A stretch of DNA of 64,000 nt from the NCBI GenBank assembly GCA_963922205.1, contig CAWUHX010000361.1, positions 62,001 to 126,000 of the forward strand, given 5' to 3'. How positions within the stretch are numbered: position 1 is the first letter of the stretch; each line of letters opens with the position of its first letter. The translations under genes and the position numbers were made by a program. The DNA comes from Romanomermis culicivorax. Its lineage: Eukaryota > Nematoda > Enoplea > Mermithida > Mermithidae. Below, piece after piece: positions 47,631 through 59,042 of the stretch. Below the pieces are notes generated by a model that saw nothing but the letters and a program-made list of their open reading frames with translations, ran no database searches and was not told the DNA's origin.

Positions 47631-49889
47631 TTAGTCTGCTTCCTGATCCAAATTCGGATCAGGATTAAAGGAAGCATTTCTTGAGTATGGTTTAGTGATT
47701 TTTACATGTACTAAACTAGGGTTAGCATCTTTTTGATTAATAGGCTGGATCCAAATGTTGGGCAGAGCCAAACCAACAATTTCATAAGGCCCGTGCCACT
47801 GGTGGGTCAACTTTGGTGAACGACCTACCTTTGTGACCAGTTTATGGACCATTACAAGGTCTCGTACTTGGTATTCATGAACTGTTTTTACCTCCCTGTC
47901 ATAGTTCACTTTTTGTTTTTCTTGAGCCTTACTTATAGCTTCTTCGGCTAATGTCCAGGCTTCTGTCATTTTTGATTGGAAATCTGAAACGAAATCATCA
48001 ATATCAACTGTGTATGGGCTAACAGTATGATGCAAAACTACGTCAAGGGGTAATCTGGGATCATGCCCATATAACAAATAAAATGGTGTAAAATTCGTTG
48101 AGCTATGAACACAAGTCCGATATGCGAATAGGGCATAAGGAATAAATTCATCCCAATCCCGTTGGTTTGTGGAGACGTACATGGATAGGATGGTCGTCAA
48201 AGTTCTATTAAAACGCTCTACCATCCCATCCGTCTGAGGGTGGTAAGGGGATGTGAAAATTTTGCGAGTATCACACAATTGCGTAATTTCCTGCATTAGT
48301 TGTGACGTAAAATTTGCTCCCCTATCAGATAACAATTCGCTAGGGGCACCATATCGACACACAATTTCTTTGACAAAAATTTCAGCGACTGTGCATGCTT
48401 TCATATCTGGCAAAGCATAGGCCTCCGGCCATTTACTTAAATAATCGCCAAAAACTAGAATATACTTGTTACCTTTATATGTCAATGGCAAGGGACCCAA
48501 AAAGTCCATTGCAATTTTCGTAAAAGGTGGTCCTTCTACCTTTATTGAGACCAATGGTGCATTTGATTTTCGTGATGGAAATTTTCGTCCTGCACATGAG
48601 ACACACTGTTTACAATAATTATAAATTTGTGTCCGCATATTACGCCAAAAATATTTTTGTCGAATTTTGTAGTACGTTTTTAGGAATCCAAAATGACTGC
48701 TAAAAATATCATCATGAAAAGCTTCTAAAATAGCTGGAACTAATGTTTCTGGGATAACTGTAGAAACATTTCCTTTTTCAATTCGGCACAAAAGATTTTC
48801 TTTGATCATGAAATTTTGGTAATCTTTCATGATCCATTTTACTAAATTTTCATTGTCCGGTAACTTACCATCGACCAAAAAATCTATGAATGCTTTGCAT
48901 GTGCTATCAGCCTGCTGGCCTTCTGAAAGATGTACATTTTCTGGTAGCATGTTGACTATGGCATTCACGGGAATGTGATTTTCTTTTATAGGATATCGGG
49001 AGAGGAAATCAGCATTTGCATTCGACTTACCGGACCTGTACTGAATTTCCACATCATATTGCTGTAACACTAGTCCCCAATGAGTTAATTTTGCCGAAGT
49101 TTGTGAAATATTATTTTTAAGATAAGCCAAAGGGGCATGGTCTGTGAAAAGATAACATTTTTGGCCATATATGTAAGGACGGAACTTTTTTAGAGCCCAA
49201 ATGATGCCCAGGGCTTCCTGTTCAATGGTGGCATAATTACGTTCACTTTTTGTCAGTGACCGACTGGCATATGCCACTGGATGTTCGATTTCACCCACTT
49301 TTTGAGCCAAAACTGCTCCAAGACCATTCTTGGAAGCGTCCGTTTGAATTATGAATGGTTTTCTGTAATCCGGAAAATGTAGAATTGGTGGATTTGTGAC
49401 AAGGGTTTTGAGTATTGTGAATGAAGTGTTACATGATTGTGACCAAAGAAATTTAGCATCTTTTTTTAATAACTGTAAGAGTGGACTTATGATTGACGAG
49501 AAATTGTTCACAAAACGTCTGTAGTAAGATGCTAGACCGATAAAACTCCTTAGTTCAGTGATGTTTGTTGGAACTGGAAAATTTTTGATAGAAGCAATTT
49601 TTTCTGGATCTGGCTTTATTCCCTCACTGCAAATGACGTACCCGAGGAAGGGTATTTCCTTCCTGAAAAAGTGGCATTTGGTTGATTTTAATTTAAGTCC
49701 TGCTGTCTTGATACGATCAAAAACAATTTTGAGATTCTCTAAATGATTTTCGAACGTCTTGCCTACCACTAAGATATCGTCAAGGTAGAAGAAACAAATT
49801 TTCCATTCTAACCCTTTCAAAATTTGTTCCATTAGCCTTTGAAAGGTAGCTGGCGCATTACAAAGGCCAAAAGGCATAACTGTGAATTC
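47631..49889 (-). CDS. Retroelement pol, C-terminal half: RT palm to integrase
   Basis: The 748-residue frame starts within the RT palm just after an in-frame stop. It shows the YLDD catalytic box (residues 31-34), RNase H with Asp180 and Asp246 (IIQTDASKNG, LFTDHAPL), and integrase with a zinc domain (His388, His395, Cys422, Cys425) and the catalytic triad Asp458, Asp518, Glu554 (D-x35-E). A Gypsy-type C terminus follows; no chromodomain is evident. All catalytic residues from RT palm to integrase are present. It would be translated only as part of the upstream frame, so its first Met is not a true start. Confidence 0.92.
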   Translation of the reverse strand, partial: EFTVMPFGLCNAPATFQRLMEQILKGLEWKICFFYLDDILVVGKTFENHLENLKIVFDRIKTAGLKLKSTKCHFFRKEIPFLGYVICSEGIKPDPEKIASIKNFPVPTNITELRSFIGLASYYRRFVNNFSSIISPLLQLLKKDAKFLWSQSCNTSFTILKTLVTNPPILHFPDYRKPFIIQTDASKNGLGAVLAQKVGEIEHPVAYASRSLTKSERNYATIEQEALGIIWALKKFRPYIYGQKCYLFTDHAPLAYLKNNISQTSAKLTHWGLVLQQYDVEIQYRSGKSNANADFLSRYPIKENHIPVNAIVNMLPENVHLSEGQQADSTCKAFIDFLVDGKLPDNENLVKWIMKDYQNFMIKENLLCRIEKGNVSTVIPETLVPAILEAFHDDIFSSHFGFLKTYYKIRQKYFWRNMRTQIYNYCKQCVSCAGRKFPSRKSNAPLVSIKVEGPPFTKIAMDFLGPLPLTYKGNKYILVFGDYLSKWPEAYALPDMKACTVAEIFVKEIVCRYGAPSELLSDRGANFTSQLMQEITQLCDTRKIFTSPYHPQTDGMVERFNRTLTTILSMYVSTNQRDWDEFIPYALFAYRTCVHSSTNFTPFYLLYGHDPRLPLDVVLHHTVSPYTVDIDDFVSDFQSKMTEAWTLAEEAISKAQEKQKVNYDREVKTVHEYQVRDLVMVHKLVTKVGRSPKLTHQWHGPYEIVGLALPNIWIQPINQKDANPSLVHVKITKPYSRNASFNPDPNLDQEAD

Positions 49890-51925
49890 CTAAAGTCCCG
49901 AAAAAGTAGAAAAGGCAGTTTTTTCTTTAGAGTTATCCTGCAGCTCAATCTGCCAATAACTGGATGCTAAATCTAAGGTTGAGAAGAATTTAGAACCACC
50001 TATAGTATCTAAGATATCGTCAATACAAGGCAAGGGGTAACTGTCTTTCTTGGTTACCTCATTCAACCGTCTATAATCCACACAAAATCGAGTTGTATGG
50101 TCCTTTTTGTTGACCAATAATGGTGGAAATGACCAAGCACTGCTTGATGGTAGGACCGATCCATTTTCGAGCATTTTTGTAACATGGTCTTCGATTTGCT
50201 GCCTTTGATGGTATGGCATTCGATAAGGCTGTAATTTTATTGGAGCACTATCGCCTGTGTCAATCGAGTGCTCTACGAGGCTGGTGCGTCCCAAATCGTT
50301 TGTGTTCAAGGCGAACATATCCTGAAAATCTTTCAAAAATTTATTTATTATGCTCACTTGATCACACGTCAGATCCGTAAAGTTTTGCTGAAAATGAAAT
50401 GACTCTTTTTTCTGATTTTCAACCATGTTAACGGCCGAAATATTTGTGGTTTCCAAATTACATGACCAGAAGTGGCCACATGTCATGTTGGGGAACAATT
50501 GAATTGGCGCCATAGTTACGTTCGTAAATGTGAGAAAAAATTTGAAACCCACAAAAAATGTTAAAAATGGGGTTAAGATAAGGCCAGTTTTTGATGAAAA
50601 CTTTTTAGATGGCACAAATAAGCATAAACCACGGAGTGATTTGTCAGTTCCTACTTCCAATGAAACGGATGTTCTTGGAAGCACTGTGGTGGCATCAAGA
50701 ATTTTTACAGCTTCTTGATGACTTGTCAGAGAAATGCTGCAGTGCTGATTTTCACAAGCCTGTAGGAAAAAATTTGAATTTTCTTGTATAAACGGCACTA
50801 CTGGTACTGTTATTATTGGAGTGGCTACGTGTGACCCAAGATAGAGCCATTCTTTGTCAAAATCAATAATTAGCTTGCCCCCAAACTCTTTAAGTAGACT
50901 TCTTCCCAAAATGGCTTGGTTTAGACAGCATTTGGTCACATGAAACATGGTATATATGCTTTCACTGTCTATAGTTATAGTGACCATTACGAAACCATCT
51001 ATTTCGAGTGTATGACCTGAGACTGAACTTACTTTCACTGGTGATGGTCTTAGTTCGAGTTTAGACTTACTTTTAAGCATTTCAAAAAATGATGAATGCA
51101 TCAATGAGATACTTGCTCCCGTGTCTACTAATGCCAATGCACCATGTCCTTGTATTTGGGTCCATATGAGAATACAGCTATTATCGTCGTCCAAACTGTA
51201 GACCGTTTTTGTTTGTGGGTGCATAGATAGACTTACCAACTGTGCCTCAGTTGAAAAGTGTGCGGTAGGAGGTAGAGGACGGGGTGATTTCGAAAAGCAT
51301 TTGTACAAGCAAAAAAAAGTCTGCAACCAAAAAGGTAGGATGCATGGTTTCCACAACTTGAAAATAAGATAGCATGTTAAAAATGTGATGGCTGTGACCA
51401 TGAAACTATTTAAAATAAATTGAAGTGGTCCAATTAGTAACTTGCTGACTAAAGTGCTCAAGCCGAATGAAGTTTTATGAAAAACAGATTCTACATTTTG
51501 TTTTGAAGTTTTGAAAGCTGAAACACTGTTTCTCTCAATCGAATCCATGGTATTTTTGAAGGTCTCGGGATCCAATGACCTTGCTGCTGAATAATTTAGT
51601 AACTGATTGAGCTTACTTTGCATTATGTTCATTTTATGGATGTAATTTGAAAGCATACTGATGGATGTTGCCGTGCCAGCTAATTCATTGTGAAAAATGG
51701 CTGGCTTGTCGAAAATAACTGGAATTGATTCACCTTTCCAGATCATGTCAGCAGATATTTCACTGACGTGGGTTTGTCCTCTATTTGACCTCCAACCACC
51801 ATGGCCATCATGGAACACGCCAAAAATGTGGTGGTTACAATCGACTGTAGGTGCTTCTGAAACAACTTTCAAGCTTCCTGGTAAAACAAAGTATATTGTG
51901 TTGTTTACCTGGATTGGGAGATAAG
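49890..51925 (-). pseudogene. Retroelement frame, N-terminal half: envelope-like segment, protease, RT fingers
   Basis: A long open frame ends in TAG at 49890-49892, and the downstream pol frame continues in the same phase, so one nonsense change splits RT between fingers and palm. Numbered from 51941, residues ~7-170 form an ectodomain-like region with Cys35, N-glycosylation sequons (NNT near 14, NYS near 116) and a helical stretch near 95-125. A hydrophobic membrane segment lies at ~173-197, followed by a Lys/Cys/Pro-rich tail. Retropepsin has its active site DTGAS at 273-277. RT starts near 575 and shows VDYRRLNEVT and STLDLASSYWQIEL. The first five residues of the frame come from the neighbouring palindromic repeat across the junction, so the true start is lost. 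The envelope-like label rests on architecture, not on a recognised family. Confidence 0.75.
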
Positions 51926-52494
51926 CAGTGGCATGACACACGGTTATTCAGCGCCTGGCGACGATAACTACAGTAATCGAGACTTAAATCATTATATGCT
52001 AAAAATACTAACCTAATAAGCGATATTAGTGAACGAAAGTCAAAAGTAATAGCTGCCGCTTTTTCTTTAATTTTCGGTAATACGAATTTTTTCTAACAAC
52101 GATGTAAATATTAAGTTGAAGGTGTCTATAATTGCTCTCTCGTAAAGAAAACTAAGTCAAAATTTGCGTAAAAATTTGGTCGAAAAATTGTGCCCACAAT
52201 GTCGATTTGCTGTTTGAATCAAACACCGAAAATAAAAATTTCAGTTCCCAATTTCACTGAATGAACAAATGAAGTTAAGAATTTCTATTAATTCATCAGT
52301 TATTGACGATATGAAAGTTTGTTGCAAATATACTATTCGAATAAAATCGGATCGCCTTCGAGACAAATAAAAAATAAATAATCGTGACTCAAAAAGTTTA
52401 TGCCAAACGCTCAGAATTTTTGTGCCATTCCAATTTTTTGTGTGCCAAAAACCAAGTTTTGGCACAAAAAAAAAACACTGGGGCCATTTATACC

Positions 52495-52691
52495 TACCTT
52501 TTTTGACGGAACGGATCGCCAACAGCTTGAAACGTCAGCCTGAAAATCCACTTTCGATCGGAAAGGATAGCTGCAATTTTGTGGAAAACGACCGACGGTC
52601 ACCTGCAACCGAACCGAATGGAACGAAAATTTCTCTTCCGTTCGGTAACGTTGTGTCGATTGCATTCCGTTCCGTTCCGTCGGAAAAGGCA
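52495..52691. mobile_element. Small MITE with CCTTTT-GACGGAACGG inverted ends (unit 2)
   Basis: Copy of the element at 37811-38007, carried along by the duplication; no difference noticed. Confidence 0.5.
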
Positions 52692-53358
52692 AGTACAAAT
52701 GATCCTCTAGAGTTACGTAGAAATCAGGTTTTTACATAAATTCTCACAAAATATCACAGATTATGTGGTTTTTAAGCGGTCAGCAAAACTGATTTCATAG
52801 CTAAAAAATCAACCAATAATGTTTTTGTTCTCAGCTGAATTCTTTTCTCTTAATACGCTTTCTTAATAATAGTAACTGTCTAATTATGATGAAAACTATA
52901 CACTTTTGCTTGAGATACACTGAACCATACCCTAAATCAAGTTTTCTCACACCATTTTCCGGAGAATTTGACCACCTAGTGCACCATTTTTTTCGTGGTG
53001 TAAATGTTTGTCCAGGTCTCTCCTGGTAGGTTAATACCCCCCCCCCGTACCCTCTCTGTTTTTATTTTGTTTTTAATTTTAATTGGTTTCTGAACGTGTT
53101 TTTGAAAAATTGATCAAAAAGAGCTTAAAAATTACAATCTTTCAAATTTGTACCAAATCGCCAACTCGATATTCGTTTTTGAAACCACAAATTTTGTAAA
53201 AATGTGCAACTAGAAGAAGCATGGCGATTTCTAGACGTCCACAAAAAATATTCCGCAGGTTATCGACCAGATTTTTTGGTTTGATTATCGCTGGTTTTTT
53301 CAAGGTTCATGATTGTAATCTTATAAAACTTTGTTTCGGATTCTAGATACCTGCCAAT

Positions 53359-56300
53359 ATGTTCCCTGAAACGGACGTTATTCTTTTGACGGCTGTTAAA
53401 AAGTTCTTTATCGAACGAAAATTTATCGACGTAAAGGTTGCCCGTCATGGCCGCGAACTTTTTTGCTGCCATAAGATTATGTTGGCCGCCTGCAGCACAT
53501 ATTTCGATAATTTATTGCAATCGGCGGAAGGTTGTACAATCTTGAATTTAGACGCAGTTAAAGACGAAAATTTGATCGAAGATTTAAATTTAATCGTCCA
53601 GTTTATGTATGGCTCTGCCATACAAATCGAAAAGCGAAAATTACGTAGTTTTTCTGAAGCCGTTCGTTTATTCGGCGTTCAGTCTTTATCGAAATTGATT
53701 TCAACGCAAGTTGAAAAAAATGTCGCAATATTGGACGCAAACAACAGCGATAATGCAAGTGATTTTCATCTCCTTGGGAGTTGTCTCAGAAGCTCAATTC
53801 TTCTGCATTATTCTTTAAAGTGTTTTATTAATTTTCTGCGCATTACGTTTTTGTTTTCATAACTTATTTGTCATTTTAGTTTAATTTGTATTTCTTCATT
53901 CTATATGTATAACTTGAAGATCTATTTCCCTTGATTTTGACGCGATTCGTGCGAACATTTATCATTAGCTTAAATCTAGCTGCATAATAAGAATATGTCG
54001 ATTTTTCGCTCTGAAATTTTAATTTTTATAGAAAAGGTCCCTTATTACGTCGTATGATTTTTTATTTTTCGACCTTGCTTGCTTGATTCAGTCTGTTAAA
54101 TTTGTGTCTACATTTTTCAGGAAACTATAACATTCAAACCCGTAGCTATTGGACCCTTGCTGCTGGTCGTGTTTCAAACATTTAGAAAAATGAATAAGTT
54201 TATCGATATTGAAATAATATGTGACGGAGGAGTGGCGTTATACAGCCACAAATTAGTTTTATGTTCATTCAGTTCTTATTTCCAAACTTTATTGGAATCT
54301 ACTGAAGGTATATATTTTAATATTTCTACGCAACTAGTATTTTTTCATTCATCATTTTTCGATTCCTTTTTCCTTGCTCTGAGATCAACTTGTTCATTTT
54401 ATCTATTTTGAACTCTTTTCTCTTCCGCTTCTTTTCCGTGATTATCCTAAACTTAATACTTTTGCAGGATACGCTGTTCTAAATATGGACAAAAACGAAG
54501 CATTCCTCAATGCTTTCAAAATGAAAAATAAGGAAAAGTTGTCGTCCAACGGCAACAGTGCGCATTATGGTGAACAACTGGATTGGCTAATTCGGCTTAT
54601 GTACGGTAACAAATTTTCCGCTTCCGATCGTAAAAACGTTGTTGACGTGGATACGTTGAAAGATTTGATGAAAATTTTTTGCATCAATTTACCTTGGACC
54701 AAAATAGAGACCTCCATTTTTAGGCGGCGAAAACGTAACAAGAAAAAGATTTTAGGTAGAAAAGGGTTGTTTTTTCAACAAGCTTGTTAACTTATATGAT
54801 GATGTTTAGAGTTGCGAGATTCGCTAAAAGATTTGGTCGCTGAGAATACAAGTAGGGGTTGATTTAATGTTATGTGTTGCACAGAACTGCTTTTTGAGGT
54901 TTGAAGAGTCCTGAGGAAACATGAAATGAGATTTTAGACTTACCAGACCGAAAATATAGTCCAAATGACAATCTATAGCAGCCGCATTAGGGAAAATCGT
55001 TAGTCTGACATCAAAAACTGAAAAAGTTTATACTTTGACTCCTATGCTGCGTCGGTGTTTCTAGCCATTATAAATATTCGAAATCATAGAAACGTATTTT
55101 ATTTTCAGTCAGTACTCAAGCTGTTAGCACCAATTGTGCGACTCGAAAAATTTCTCGTATGGTTAATGGCCCTCAGAATCGCCTAAATCAGGTTTGCAAT
55201 GATCGCATATTAATCCATCAAGCAACAGACCAAAGCGAAGTTATTCTGTCTGATAATGATGTGCCACCTAAAGAACTAGAATGCTCCTCATCAAACTTAG
55301 TCGAAAATCTTGTCATTGATGGTCACTTTTCCGTATTATCATCGCCAACGGCGACAACAGACCCAAGCTTTGGTGTTGAAGAAACGTTTTTCCACCGTTG
55401 TGACAATTGCGAATCGAAATTCGATTGCCTATGGGATTTATACGAACATTTGTCAAACGTGCACGGCTATAAAGAATTGACGTGCCAAATTTGCGGCGAA
55501 AATGTTTCCGGTCTCCTTTCTGGTCAGCTAGTTAGTTATTACTCCTTTCGGGAATCAGCGGAATTCCGAATTGCCAAATAGTTGTTCACTTTCTACGGTC
55601 TAGAATTTTTCGGCAGTTGAATGTTGAAAAGTTGCAAAATATATGAGAATCAAAAAATGTGGATTTTTCAATTTATTTTAAATACATGAAATACTTTATA
55701 TGAATCTTGATCAGACATGTAACAGGGAGAGGAGGTATGCCCACTCAGACCTGGGTAATGTATTGATGTTTTCGGTCAGGATGATAGTGCTGTTAACTAG
55801 TGAGGAACCAATAAAATTAGTAAATTGTCCATTTTTCCATTATTCGGACAAAAGAATAAAAAGTACGCCAATTTGGAACTTAAGACAGGCAACAACTCTC
55901 CAACCCTGACCTCAAGTTGTTCAAGCTGCCCCATTCTTGCTCGCCTGAGGTCGTCTGTCGTGCCAGTGCCACTGTCGACTATACCAAAGGTGCATTAAGG
56001 AACTCACAACTTTTGAAATAGACGGGAAAAGTTTTGGTCCTTGAATGCTTGTAATATTATATCTTATGGTCGAATTCTTCTAACCTGGCATGACTTGGAA
56101 TTTTTAGACTTCAAAGTGCCCTTTATTTGGCCTTGTAACTTCATCAAACTATAAGGTATCTTTGTCAACTATTATTATTTCTAATTTCACTTGATCGCCT
56201 CGTTTGCCATTACAGTATCCTATCAAAAGTTGGTATACGTTTTCCGTTTCAGAATTCCAAACTCATTGGAATTCGCACGTCGTTACGGCGTCGGACAACG

Positions 56301-58190
56301 ATTTTTCGACGCCTGGAACTTCCAATAACAAATCTGTCGACAAAGCTGCGGTTCTTAACAATAAGAGCGAAGAAAAACGTCACAAATGTTCGCTTTGTGG
56401 GGCCAGTTTCCTGTACGAAAGTTATTTAAAACGTCATTGCCAGAGACAGCACGATATTCTGCAAAAAACGTTGAAACCGTTCGTTTGTTGTCATTGTGGC
56501 CACGCTACGCGCGAAAAATGTGCTCTAGAAGTGCACATAAAGAGTAAACATACAAAAATTAAGTAAGCTTTGTAAACTGTATATAATGGCCGTATTCACG
56601 AAGATTGATTAGGGCTATTTTGATGGCGATATCGTTTGTTTATCCTGATAAGTCTAAAAAGTAAACATGTTCACGCCGGGATTCGGCTAATCTGCCTGCC
56701 TCTGTGAATACGGCCCTGTTCTCAAAATTCAAATAGTTCTCTTGAAGGATTTTGTCGATCTTTTCTGTTAAATTTCCACAATAAATCCGTAGATAAGAAC
56801 ATACTTTTAACCAGTGTTTTTTTTGCACGAGCTGTTTTGCACGGTGCAAAAAAAATCACCAAAAAACTTTTGCACGCCAAAAAATTTTTTGTACGTACTA
56901 TACTAAAATGCACCAAAATGCATCTTTTCTATATGAAAACACCAAATTTTTCTCAACATTTAATAAAAGTTTTTTTGCAGGGTGCAAAAAATCTGAAAAA
57001 AAGTTTTGCACGAGCGGAAAAAGGTTTGCACAGTGCAAAAAACCACTGCTTTTAACCGCAATATCAATTTTTGAGTGCATATTCAGAACGGACGCCAAAT
57101 AATGTCACATTGTACAATGATTTTTTATGTGAATAAACTAGAAGGCAGCTACTACTTCATGTTTTTTCGATTCTGCTGGAAATTTTTGAGCAAAGTCGAT
57201 TAATTTTAGTAATTATTTAAGTAAAAAATTCTATAGTAAGAGCTTTGTGTAAATGATTTTGACGACTGTACTGATTTTTTTGCCATTTTTTATTTGCAAT
57301 CGTTTCATGGAAAACAGAATATGAGGCCTTCAACCAAAGGTTGTCTAAACTTAATATTCTAGATAACATTTTACATTATTACACTCTGAAGGCGTATATT
57401 TGTTTGCAGACCTTTCGCTTGCAATTTATGCAATCATCGTTCCGTTACCAGCTCTCAACTTGCCAGACATGTCAGGACTCACAGCGGAGGTGAAATTTTT
57501 ATTGTGTTGTATGTAAAATATCCAAAAACAAATACACATATCGTTTTTCGAGGTGATTAACTTTCTCCGAATTTTTCGATTTGACTTGAAATTTTTTTTT
57601 GAATTTTATTTGTGGAATGCCTCAATTTTTAGCCAAAAAAGCTTTACCCACAAGCTGTTTAAAAAATCTGCAAAAACAACATTACTCATTATTTGTAAAA
57701 GGAAAAAAATTCACTTTGGTCTGCTTTTGCCTAAATGATTTTGGCACTTTCGAATTTACACTTCTATAGGCTTCGGACACTAATTTTACAAGTTTTTACT
57801 TCTTATCCCATTTTTTGATTACTTAAATGAGTGTAGTTGAGAAAACTAGGTTTTTAGTGCCTTTATTTTTCTACTTGACCTATTGTCCCACCCACTATCA
57901 TTTTTGGACATAGAAAATTTTTCAACAACGGTTTATGTACATGCACTCTCGACAATTTTTTTCCAGTGAAACCTTACAAATGCGCCGATTGCGACCTCTG
58001 TTTCACTGAAAAACGCGACTTGAACGTTCACATAGCCAAAATTCACGACCGTATAGCTCCTTTCGCATGCAATTTTTGTACGCTGACATTTTTCCGCAAG
58101 GATTACCTATTGAATCACGCACGAACTTTTCATCAACGCATAATCGATGCTTCGACGGCAGAATCGCTATTCTACGATGATCAAGAATAA
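53359..58190 (+). CDS. Double-BTB, seven C2H2 zinc-finger protein (unit 2)
   Basis: Exons at a constant +14,684 offset from unit 1: 53359 to about 53714, 54121-54307, 54468-54755, 55109-55522, 56253-56562, 57410-57489 and 57967-58190. All frames are identical in translation to unit 1, so both copies should encode the same protein. About 1.4 kb upstream of the first ATG the sequence changes to retroelement DNA instead of the hAT and palindromic repeats upstream of unit 1, so any promoter more than that distance away is not shared. One base difference (53225) lies 134 bp upstream of the ATG. Confidence 0.8.
56812..57048. mobile_element. hAT-like MITE in intron 5 (unit 2)
   Basis: Duplicate of the element at 42128, with the same CTTTTAAC target duplication on both sides. 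It shows that the MITE inserted before the segment was duplicated. Confidence 0.92.
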
Positions 58191-59042
58191 TTCGATTGTG
58201 CTATATTACCGACGTGAAAATTAATCGACATTTCGTTTTGCCGCCGTCAGATTTCTTGGAAATCTTTGTGACCAAGTGATCATTCATGCATGCGGAAAAA
58301 ACATTCTTGCCGGCAGGCATGACGAATTCTTAGTATTGTATTACGAATATTTTTTAATTTATTTTTCCCAAGTGAAAATCTTCATATTTTATCTTTATCA
58401 TGAGCATTTGAACACATTGTGATATCAATCAACTTCGTCCCTCGATGAAAAACTCCTATACTAAGCAGTTATCAGAAAGACAAGTATAGGGTGGTGTAAT
58501 TTCTGTATGAATTTTGATTTGTTTATTCTTGTCAACATTTATCGTAAACTTACCATTTAGCATTTTAAAATTAAGAGATAAACTTGAAACGACCTATTTG
58601 CATTTACCCGGCGAAATTTACCGTCGGCACAAGACGCGTCCTTTTCACTTAGTCGACCATTAAATTGACAGATTATTTTTACACATAACCAAAGAATTTT
58701 GCTAGGAAGCGCACATCATCTGGCAGGCGCTTCCCCGAAATAACAAAACTCAAAACAACGATTCTCATTACAGCGAGCGATTCTCAATAGAGCGAATAGT
58801 AAAAAGTTCTGTGCGTGAGGGTAAATGCACATATCATTTTTATAATAAATATGCAAATTAGGTATCTTAAAACCGTTTCTGCCATTTGAGTCTATTTTTA
58901 GCTGCATTTGGCCTTCTAGGTTTCACATGCTTTGGTGCTACAGTTGCGGTAGGTATGCACTAACGGACTATTCCAAAATCAAAAAATATCTGTTGAAAAA
59001 ATATTTTTGCAAAATGTTTGGAAGAAAACAAAAACAAAAAAT
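58191..59042. other. 3' flank of the BTB/ZnF gene (unit 2)
   Basis: Same content as 43507-44358: no coding sequence, lying between convergent zinc-finger gene and retroelement. Confidence 0.45.

Larger units (their letters stand above)
37242..51925. repeat. Tandem duplication, unit 1 (14,684 bp)
   Basis: Sequence from CAGTGGCATGACACACGG (37242) onward recurs at 51926 with a constant 14,684-bp offset through to the window end. Every long frame in one unit has an identical counterpart in the other. Two single-base differences were noticed: 38541 T against 53225 C, and 47367 C against 62051 T. The bases just left of the two starts differ (AAATAAC and GATAAG), which fixes the junction. Confidence 0.97.
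44359..51925 (-). mobile_element. Ty3/Gypsy-type retroelement, 5'-truncated by the duplication junction
   Basis: Minus-strand element with protease, reverse transcriptase, RNase H and integrase in Gypsy order, preceded by an envelope-like membrane segment in the same frame. The 5' LTR, primer-binding site and any gag lie beyond the point where the unit ends (51925). The lower limit is a guess at the end of the 3' LTR. The GC content of 44380-46650 is clearly higher than that of the host DNA, as expected for LTR or untranslated sequence of a foreign element. The interval 45950-47630 has no supported reading frame; a (GT)n run occurs at about 47555-47570. Confidence 0.7.
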
